Source: Euclidia mi (taxonomy: Eukaryota > Arthropoda > Insecta > Lepidoptera > Erebidae). Taken from it: a stretch of 64,000 nucleotides of DNA. Below are positions 20,612-30,700 of the stretch, piece by piece. The stretch lies in the NCBI GenBank assembly GCA_944739405.2, contig OX123200.2, positions 10,990,761 to 11,054,760 of the forward strand. The letters are read 5' to 3'. A program made the position numbers and the translations under genes. How positions within the stretch are numbered: position 1 is the stretch's first letter; every line of letters begins with the position of its first letter. Below the pieces are notes generated by a model that did not search any database, had not been told where the DNA came from, and saw only the letters and a program-made list of their open reading frames with translations.

Positions 20612-21631
20612 GATATGTGTGCTACGACCTTAAATGAACAGAAAAAAAATAACTTGAATATTATATCTTATTATTACATAGCTGATGTAGCTGGCTGGTT
20701 GTCGGGTCCCAGTGGTGTTGGTACCTGTGCAAACTGGATTTTCACTTCACTTGGTAGTCTGGTTGACTTTCCCATTGCAAAACGGGCGGGTGACCTGAAA
20801 TTTTTAAATACACTTATTTTAATATGGATTTTTTTTCAATTGTTCTTTTTTTTTTTAAGAGGTTTTTGTAACTGACATGATACTTGTCTTATGTCTCACT
20901 GTTTTTATGTTATAGTTTGGTACTTAGTTATTGTTAAGCATTTATGTACACTTACCTATGGAGTGTGGCTATCGTGCTCCGGTATCAACTGCTGATCAAC
21001 AATCAGTTCATAGACGTTCAAAATTACTTGTTAAGTTCATAATGAAACGTTTTCGCTATTGTACGACGATCATGTAAGTTTGCAGCGCAGCGCGTGTGCG
21101 CGCGGTACGTGCGGTGAGAGCGGTCTGGCGGTCTGTCCGGTCTGTCGCTTGTCTCTGTCTTCCTTCGGTCACAGAACATATACCTAGATACAAGTACTCA
21201 AGTACGACGTCGACTCCGCCTCATGCCGCCCCGCGCCCGCGCTGCTAGTACGTGATGTTATTGTTATTGTTTTAATTGTGTAGACACTTTAAGTTTATAT
21301 TACATGTATATTTTATGTATCATCATATTTGGCCAGGGTACTCACTGTTTTGCACGCTCCTGAGTCACTATAATTAGGGTCCCGTAGAAAATCAGTGCCA
21401 GCATGTCTGGTATCATGCTGAACGGGGTCCTATTGTCGTCACGACCTAACCATGACAGATATCCATGTATTTCTTCCTTTTTTGTATTTTTGTGTGTTAT
21501 TACGACGGTTACTGTATATTTATAATCATGCTTGTTTGGTTGTGATAGCAATAAATATTATTTCATTTCATTTCATTTCATTGCATTTCATTTCATTTCA
21601 TTTCATTTCGTTCATTCATTCATTTCATTTC
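20612..21631 (+). mobile_element. retroposed element with (ATTTC)n tail and 5 bp target duplication
   Basis: Inserted in copy B between AATTT at 20607-20611 and 21632-21636; copy A reads gcgaatttatgagtc uninterrupted. The 3' end has AATAAA at 21550-21555 followed by a pure ATTTC/TTTCA tandem tail, as in non-LTR elements whose tails are simple repeats. No intact reverse transcriptase was seen, so it is either 5'-truncated or a retroposed transcript. Confidence 0.72.
21560..21631 (+). repeat. (ATTTC)n microsatellite tail
   Basis: About a dozen ATTTC units with two variants (ttgca, ttcgttcattc). Confidence 0.88.
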
Positions 21632-21636
21632 AATTT

Positions 21637-21950
21637 ATGAGTCAAGTGCCACCGCACTTAACTCATAAATTCTTGTTGGGTCAGTAATTATTAATTATGT
21701 CTGTTGAACGATGAAGGAAAATATCGCGAAACTACCATGTCGGGAGAGTTCTCCATAAACTTTTTGAAAGACACGTGAAGTCTGCCAAAGTGCACTTTCT
21801 GACTACCATTGTTGATCTTAATCTATGAGAATGCTTGAGAAGAGCTAGGCGTAAGCCTTACTCTTTTCAAGCATAGTCCTAGCCCAGGGGCTAGCAGGGC
21901 TAGCTAGCAGTGGGACAGTTTATTAGACGTTGGTAATGTTGAATGTACAT
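21637..21950 (+). repeat. family C SINE fragment, copy B
   Basis: Partner of 14088-14345, recognised by caagtgccaccgcacttaac and gcagtgggacagtttatta. Confidence 0.6.
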
Positions 21951-22700
21951 TTTTCAAACTCAATACAAGATTACTTGACGGTTATTCTATGAAGGAAACG
22001 AACACCCTGCCTGCTATGTTTACCCCTGCAATCATATTTGCTGACCTAAGTCCACTATTTTAAAGCAGAAAAATCACCCATAACAAAAATACATTGAACA
22101 CAACATAATACCATGTTTAAATATGTTAACTTTGAGAAAATCCATAAAATATAGGTACAAAGATACCATCCAGATATATATAATAATATAAACCTCTGAA
22201 TATTTTATCGAACTTGGTAAGTATATGAATATTTATACGTCGCTTTAAGTACGTGAAAACTCGATACGGTCTCAATATCAACGCTATTCGTTTTTATAAA
22301 ACTGTATTCATGACACATACTGATGATTGTTATGATGGATGGATTGATGTTTGTTAGATAGGTTGTCATTCACACAGAAATTGCTGAATGGATTTTGATG
22401 AAACTTAATACTTCTTCTCTTCTTGATCGTGTCAGTGGTTCACACTTTCTACTCCTAAAACCTGGCCACGGCGACGGCACTGTCCCTTTATACTTGTATA
22501 GCATCACCATCGTTATCCTCAGCGTCGTGCTGCTTTGAAGCAAAGTAGGAGAGAGCTTAAGTCCACCAATGGACTGCGAAAGGCTGCCTAGAGTGAGTTT
22601 TTTATGAGTTTACCACTGGAGGCCAAAATTCGTTTGACCGTTTAACACAAGACCGAAAAAGCCATTGGTCATTCTTTATTTGAACGGTTAAATAATTGAC

Positions 22701-24254
22701 CAAAAGGAATTTGGTCAAACGAACCATGGAAATTTTTACATTTAATTTCGACCTCGTGAACGCTTTGTCGAAAAGCACCCGGGCTACGTAAGGAATATTG
22801 ATGCCTATTTGGTTTAATATGCGATATTCGTATGCATCAAAACAAATAGTAATTTAAACTAAAAGGTCGATCTTTAGAGTTAACACACAGGTTTACAATG
22901 TTAGGGACTTAGAACACATTGAAAAGAAACAACTAAATACGAACAACTTACTGCGCACGTAAGTGCGCGCGCATATTTTAATTAAAACACAGTTTAGCAC
23001 TTAGCATACTAATTAAGTGGTAGTTTTATTTAGTCGGTGTTGCCAAGTAATGAGATAACGGGCGTAATTGCGTATGCCTGATGTTTTAATGCCACCAATC
23101 ACTGGTTTATTTTCATTGCATTTTTTATTATTTTTTGAGTTCTTTAGAATGTCGTCCTTAGTGGAATATAGTTGCGGCACAGAATAGATAGTACTAACGT
23201 GTTGCGGTTTAAAGTCTACATTTATTTTTATAGATGCTAGAACGAGGGCTTGTCTTAACTATCTGTTTACCAAAAAAAAATAAGACCTATTCACACAGAA
23301 TATTATGAGGGACAGGGACGGGGAATATTGATGTGTACCTTAATTTATATGAACTCCTCACACATGGCCTTATCGAGACGGGACACCACAGCTAAGCTTT
23401 AGAGAGGAGCCATAGCTGGCGCGTTCGCACCCCGAATTTGGCTCGGTTGTGTGTAGAGAAAGCTTTAACCTCAGCAAAAATACTTTTTCTTAATAGCCAA
23501 AGCTTTCCAGACTTGATTGGCGCTCGCTATGGGCGCACGCAATCTCAAGACAGCTCTTATGGTAGGCGCCTAGGTTATCTCGTGTCTCTAGGTTATCTCT
23601 GTGACTCGAAAGACATACATACATAGACTCACGCCTGTTTCCCTGAAGGGGTAGGCAGAGGCATATTAAACGCCCACTTTTCGCCAGTGTTTTGATCGCA
23701 CGTAATAGGTGGCGAGCCTATTGCCGCTTATCGGGATATTTTGTTTGCCAGAGCCTCGTCCGTTGATGGGCAGGTGCACCACTTGCAGGTGAGGTTAGCT
23801 TGGGACCCTAAGTTCTTGGTGGGAACCCTATGCACCCGAAAGAGTGGACTTGAAAAAAGAGGACTCGAAAGAGACGGCAAAAAAGACAATAATGTTAAAT
23901 AAGTAAATTATACTCTTTAAATTTGTGTAAAATCCTATAAAGCATTTTGTATATATCAATATGTTATGTTCACATAAACACATACATTTGTCAGACATGA
24001 ATGCGTCGAATATTAATGTTCTATCCCCAAACAAAACAGAAATGTTTTACAAACAGTTGTTCCGAGTCTCGCTGTTCGTTAATGCAATGTTTGTTGAGCC
24101 GCCCGCGTTGCATATAAATCGAGGAGTTGTATTTAAGTAAAATACGCCAATAGGGTAGTTGAATACTAACAAAACGCTGCATTATTACTTACATTTTCAG
24201 TTTTAAGTAGATGGCAATTTAACCCATGAAGTAACGTGTGGTCACAATGGTTTT
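22701..24254. other. mostly unassigned sequence upstream of the receptor exons
   Basis: Apart from the SINE piece at 23608-23745 I recognise nothing. The missing 5' exon(s) of the receptor gene, including its signal peptide, could lie here or left of the window; I could not identify them. Confidence 0.4.
23608..23745 (-). repeat. family A SINE 3' fragment
   Basis: Contains the complement of the family body: gactcacgcctgtttccctg, ggggtaggcagagg and ggtggcgagcctattgccg. Confidence 0.7.
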
Positions 24255-24445
24255 TTTTTTGTTAAAGACAACTCCCGCATTAGGACTTAATCCTGTGTCG
24301 CGGGGGACTTTACATACATACAACTTACGAGGACAATGAACACCCAGACTCGAAACAACAATTTATGGATCACATAAAGTGTTGTCTCGTGTGGGAATCG
24401 AACCCACAATAATTATTATCATACAGCCTTCTGCAGTCCACCGCA
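24252..24445 (-). repeat. tRNA-related SINE (family B)
   Basis: Poly-T start (A tail on the minus strand), then cctgtgtcgcgggggacttt, cccagactcgaaacaacaat and tgtgggaatcgaacccacaa, the complement of a B box. The same family is at 57720-57845 (+) and 63165-63405 (-). Confidence 0.75.
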
Positions 24446-24630
24446 CCAGTAATTTACCTTACAATAGCATTCTAAATCATCTCTTTCCAAAAATTACCCG
24501 ATGTCGACGATAAAAAAGACGCTTCGTGTGACACGCTTAGTATGAAATAGGTGTATATCTACTTACACTTTGTATTCTTTATCTGTAATCACATGGAGAA
24601 CAGCTAATATGTAAATATTTTTGTTCGCAG

Positions 24631-24725
24631 CGCAATCATGTATGGACTCCAAACAAGTTCTGTTCAGTGGTCACTGCTATCTCTTCGCTGGCTACCCGAA
24701 AGCCTCTTGGGTGACAGCCAAACAA
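24631..24725 (+). CDS. receptor exon 1 seen: start of C-type lectin domain
   Basis: Acceptor ttcgcag and donor gtaagt. After two bases the frame reads QSCMDSKQVLFSGHCYLFAG and continues with SWVTAKQ, the first strand and helix of a C-type lectin fold (GHCY, W..AK). It ends in phase 0. Confidence 0.85.
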
Positions 24726-27700
24726 GTAAGTATATATTACTTTACAAATATAATTCGATTCTTTCTCAACGCCTTGAAAAGGAATAAAATATAAAATAAC
24801 TGATGATTATGCATCGCAGATTGATTTAGATGCTCTTAGATAGAGCATCTAAATCACATTTCACAAATTTTCATAAGTGGTATTAGTTATCTATGTGAGT
24901 TTCACAACATAAACAAATAACCACGTCAAACTATAACATTTCTGCCCCTAGCACCAACCCAGATTAATAAAAAATTACCAAATTCAAGGCTGCCTGTCTG
25001 TATTCCCAAATAAAATCTTATAAAAATAAAATATGGTTGCCATAGATTAAAGCGAGAAGAAAAGCTATCCCTTGGCTGAGAGCCACAAATCGTATGGGGT
25101 CATAAACACAAGATAAAGCCCAGTGGACACCAGACCCTTAAGCTTAAGCCTCCATGATTTATTCACTTAATAAATACTGCAGCTCAGACAATGGTGCTGA
25201 GTAAAATAAAAGAGAGCCGTCTTTTATTATATCCTCTATCTCTCGCAGGAAGGCTTAAAAATTGTACTCGTGTAGTGAAATAAAGTTTGCGAAAAGAATG
25301 TTGGGAATATATCATTTAATGTGTGATAAAATGTGTAATAAGTATCACGAAATAAAATATAAATTTAATATGATATGATACAATACCTATTGATGCCCTA
25401 CGGATCGCGTGACCCACAGTCGGCGTTAAACAGATGTAAATTAATATTGTACAAGTAATGTTTACAAGTTAAGAAATTCTAAAATCAATAATTTCAGTGC
25501 TCTACCCTTACAATCCCAAAAAATAAAACATACAATGCTATAAAAAAACAAAAACATATTATAAAATATTCCATCCACGTCCGAAACTGTTGCTAGAGTT
25601 ATGCTATAATAGATATTGTTACGCCATCTATCGGTGAATGAGGATACTAGAAGAGATTGAATGTATCGGTGGTTTAAAGATAATTCAGCTACTCTGTACT
25701 AGATGGCGTTGCTGTATCGAGTAATCGACTGTTCGAGATTATTTCGACAGTTTTGTAGAAGCATCTAGAATGCGCTAGTGATGTTATCCGGCCAGTATAA
25801 ATAGAGCGCGAACGAACGGAACGGACAGTTACAATTGAATATCGAAGCGATCAACAAGAAGCGAAGGAAATAAGTCGGAAGTGTTTAGTGTTGTTCTAGT
25901 GGTGTGAATAGTGTGTTTATTAGTGAAGTGAAAATTAAGTGTGTGTATCTAGTGTTATTGTGTTAGTGAATAAAGTGTAGTTTTTCTGGCATAGTGTATA
26001 TAATTTATCACGAACCCCAGCTCGTAACAAATTGGTGTCAGAAGAAAGGGATAAATTATGCCGGTTATGCCGAAGGAAGAAACTGAAGGTGTGCGTACCA
26101 GGAACCAGCGCCAGCAAGACCTGGACCAGAGACGCTTCGGAGACGTTCCTTCTCCATCGCCTGGTGGACCAGGCGACTCCGCGGCTGCAGTAGAGCCTGC
26201 AAGCGCCACACACTCCGTGACGGTGCCCGACATCGCGGCTCTGATGGCGTTCATGCAGGAGCAGGCCCGCCGTCATGAGGAGCAAGCTCGCCGTCACGAG
26301 GAGCACGAGCGCCGCCTGGAGGAACAGCTACAGCGCGACAAGGAGGAGCAGGCTCGCCGTCAACAGGAGCAGGCTCGCCGTCAAGAGGAGCACGCGTGCC
26401 GCATGGAAGAACAGCTGCAGCGCGACAAGGAGGAGCAGGTTCGCCGTCAAGAGGAGCACGCGCGCCGCCAGGAGTTACAGGCTCGCCGTCAAGAGGAGCA
26501 CGCGCGCCGCCTGGAGGAACAGCTTCAGCGCGACAAGGAGGAGCAGGCTCGCCGTCAAGAGGAGCACGCGCGCCGCCTAGAAGAACAGCTCCAGCGCGAC
26601 AAGGAGGAGCACGCGCGCCGCCTAGAAGAGCAGGTGGTGCTTATGAAGCTTTACCTCAGCGCCGCTATGGGGAAGGATTTGAAGGCGGTCAAGGAGGAAC
26701 TTCAGCAGCACGAGGCCCGTATCAGCGACATTGAGAAGCGTGTACACGACCAGCTCGAGACCCGTATTGCCAGATTGGAGAAGAAATTGCGTGGGCTTGA
26801 GACCAACGACGTTACACCTGCAGCTGTGGCGCCCTCGCCTCGTTGGTTTAAGGTTCCACCCTTTGATGGCTCGTCATCGTGGGTTGCATACAAGATCCAG
26901 TTCGAGGCTGTGATGCGATCGAATGGGTGGACCAAAGAACAGGCCTTAACCGCCCTAACCCTGGGCCTTCGCGACCAGGCCTTGACAGTATTGGAGGCAC
27001 TCGGACAAGACGTCACCTACGAGAAGCTTCTGGAGGCGTTGGAGGCAAGGTACGGAGACGCGCACCTCGAACATGTGTATCGGGCTCAGCTGAAGGACAG
27101 GACACAACGCACCGGAGAAACTCTGCAGCAGTGGGCTCCAGAGGTAGAAAGGCTGGTCAGGAAGGCATACCACTCGTCGCCTGCGCTCATTCACGGGAAC
27201 CTCGTACAAGCGTTTACGGATGGGATCCGGGACCTGGAAGTTAGAGCAGCGGTAAGACTTGGGCACTTCAAGTCCCTGAAGGCAGCCTTGGCCTACGCTC
27301 TGGAGGTGGAAGCAGCGCGTCACGAGGATCGACCTTACCGTATCAGGGAAGTTGTTTCTTCACCACGGTGCTACAACTGTGGGGAAAGAGGCCATATCCG
27401 CTTGAGCTGCCCAAAGCGTAAGCGGCACGTTGGTACCCTGTCTCCACCAAAGGGGTCACCTGACGTACCTGTCTGGCGGCAAGAGCAACGTAGCGCAGAT
27501 GCTCTGACAGGTAGGGCTTACCCCGACCAACGCAAACACTGTGCAAGACAGGAAGCGAAGCCGGCAGCGCTAGTAAGAATGTTGAAGACGGATCTGAGCG
27601 ACGGATGGAAAGAAGCTTTGCAGCGTGCTCAGCAAGAAGACAAGGACATACAGCCGATTCTCAAATGGAAGAAATCAGGCGCTCCTAGGCCCAAATGGAG

Positions 27701-30700
27701 TGATATCGCAGCAATGAGCCCTGTCACCAAAGGTTATTGGGCACAGTGGGAAAGCTTGGTTGTCCAGGATGGAGTTCTGTGCCGCAAATGGGAAAACGCT
27801 CGAGGTACCCAATGCCATCTGCAAATGGTATCAAGCCAAGCCAAGCCAAGCCAGCCCAAGACTAAGGTGCCTGAAGTACTACGGCTCTATCACAATGGTG
27901 CTTCGGGAGGTCACATGGATGTTAAGAAGACGCTTACTAAGGTCCAAGAGTGGTTTTATTGGCTCCACTGTCGGAATGACGTCGAGGATTGGTGCCGCAA
28001 ATGCACAAGTTGTGCGGCTGTGAAGGGGCCACATACTCGTAGCAGAGGTACATTCAAGGTGTGCAATGTAGGAGCTCCATGGGGGTCGGGACGGCGGATG
28101 TCTGGGAGGATGAGGACTCGCTGCGACCGGAGGGCGAACAACAAGGGCTTCGATGAGGGGTCATTGGTGTGGCTTCATGGCCCAGTACGAAGCAAAGGCA
28201 AATCGCCTAAGTTACAAGCCAGATGGGACGGGCCATATCACATAATTACCAGGATGAACGACGTCACCTATCGAATCCAGAAGGGGTCGCGAGGTGCACC
28301 GAAGATAGTTCATGTGGACCGGTTGGCTCGTTAAGTCGTTACCATGGGTCCAACGATGTTCGAGACGAACACGTTTAAGAGGGGGGCAGTGTTACCCCAT
28401 CTATCGGTGAATGGGGATACTAGAAGAGATTGAATGTATCGGTGGTTTAAAGGTAATTCAGCTACTCTGTACTAGATGGCGTTGCTGTATCGAGTAATCG
28501 ACTGTTCGAGATTATTTCGACAGTTTTGTAGAAGCATCTAGAATGCGCTAGTGATGTTATCCGGCCAGTATAAATAGAGCGCGAACGAACGGAACGGACA
28601 GTTACAATTGAATATCGAAGCGATCAACAAGAAGCGAAGGAAATAAGTCGGAAGTGTTTAGTGTTGTTCTAGTGGTGTGAATAGTGTGTTTATTAGTGAA
28701 GTGAAAATTAAGTGTGTGTATCTAGTGTTATTGTGTTAGTGAATAAAGTGCAGTTTTTCTGGCATAGTGTACATAATTTATCACGAACCCCAGCTCGTAA
28801 CAATATCATTTCATAACTCGCCGCAACTGAACAACAAAGTTGGAAAACTTTTGTCCTACTTCGGCTTGTCGTTAAATTATAATTTTCTTAGAAATAATGG
28901 CGGGCTTTGGGCGTAATCCCTTTGGAACGTTCTAGGCGACCGGAGCTTTGCGATGCCATTATATTGTCTGTTTTGCTTACCGGCGACAGTTCCTTGATCG
29001 TCTTAGTCTTTTTTCGTGACACTCTCGGTATATTTCATCAGAGATATTTTGCATTAAAAAAAATACAGGATGATGAAATCTAAGGCTTTTATTTACGCAA
29101 TAATCTTCTCTTAGGTCTTATTTTAATCTCTGACTTGCAAAACATTTTAGATAACGTTTACTATGCTATGCCAGAGAAACTTCTGCTTGTTTTTATTGTT
29201 GAAGATTTAATTCAAAATGCTAATTTGATGGTATTTATGAAAAGGTGAATAGCAGCATTCATATCATTCACTTTATTTGGATACAATGCCAAATGTGTCG
29301 CCAAATGGCTGGGTGTTTGTTTGTTATTATGATGTTATTGAAATATATGAATTCATCTCCAATTTAAAATATGCTAAAAAAAGCCAACAGCAATGCGGAA
29401 AAATATTAATTAAATCCATACGCGCTGCTTGCTCTGCAAAACATTTAAAATAGTTTACATGATATGCTTCATATAACCTTTATGTTTACTAATTGGAGAA
29501 AATTTTAAGGTCTTAACTGTAAGGATTAAATAATTCATGGCCAATGATTTGCCCCCAGGTCTGCGAAGGCCTAAACATGCAGCTATCATCAGTCCAATCC
29601 GCAGACGAGCAGCGGTTCATAGTGTCAGGCATTCGGCAGAACAGTGACTACAGCGCTGGCTCTGTCTACTGGTTAGGAGCCCGGCTAGCTGGTGATGATG
29701 GAGACAGTCTCAAGTGGATCGATGGGAGCGCCGTGGACTACCAAGGCTGGCCGCCGTATAATGACACTGAGGAGATTGATAATGCGTGTTTAGGTGTTCA
29801 GGTATGTAATAATAACCTAAAGATGACCAATTTCATTAGTTGGAACTAAATCTGATCCCATAAAAATAACTTTTCTACTCCTACGACACTACTGTATCAT
29901 CGAAACTTGATGGTCAATGACATGATTGTTGCATTTTATTAAATCGGATACGATTTTTATTGAGGAAACCCCTCAACTTAAACGACACTACTGTAAAATT
30001 TTACTTCATTCGAAAGAGTCCAGTTGTGACTCATAAGAGAAAACTTAGAACTCTCGAATTTGGCCTCCTTAGCACACTGATAGGCCTGCTTTATAATCAG
30101 ATCATGGATCATTGGAACTCAATGTGAGCCATCAGTGCACAGAATGCCGATTGAGGTGATACGCCATGTGGCTGAACATAGATATACCTATATTAACGAA
30201 AGAGATCAGAAAATCTTAGAATTACGCCACAAACCGTTTGTTTATGGGATATCAAACAACCCGTGACTCTTTTAAAGTATCAACAATTTCTTTAAAAAGA
30301 CCTAAATCGATATTAAAAGTGTCGTATCCATAATCGATTTTTGTCATGCGGTGCTTGGATTTAACTTTCGATTTAACTGTTCGTCCTGTATGCATACTCT
30401 AACTCGTAGAGGTTCTACCGAGTTGGAAACTCGCCAAGTTTGCCAGCAAAACTTGGTTTGCATAGTTTGTTGGTAATATCCGTCTTGTTACACACATTCT
30501 TTCGTGTTGAGTTCGGATATATTTTTATTTATAAAATACATAACACAACTTTAGACTAAAGTGCTAAGCTTTCCTTATTTCAGAGTACCATGACCAACCA
30601 TGACATTGTTGTAAAGGGATTCTGTATTCATTTTTAATTTAAGAACGCTGTATTCAATACATAACTGATTATATCTACCGAAGCAAAATATTAAATCGTG

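Larger units (their letters stand above)
16233..22700. repeat. segmental duplication, copy B
   Basis: Collinear with 9587-15450. Insertions found only in this copy are the Helitrons at 16714-16919 and 18370-18513, the elements at 17306-18217 and 19069-20042, and the retroposon at 20612-21631. Each is interrupted sequence that is continuous in copy A. Confidence 0.85.
25617..28802 (+). mobile_element. non-autonomous Ty3/gypsy LTR retrotransposon (internal deletion)
   Basis: Two 413 bp LTRs (TGTTAC..GTAACA) enclose one fused ORF. The target duplication is ATAT at 25613-25616 and 28803-28806. A primer-binding candidate tggtgtcagaag starts at 26032 just after the 5' LTR, and a purine tract (aagaggggggcag) precedes the 3' LTR. 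At 3.2 kb it is well below the usual 5-7 kb because protease, reverse transcriptase, RNase H and the integrase core are gone. It lies in intron 1 of the receptor gene, in the same orientation. Confidence 0.93.
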
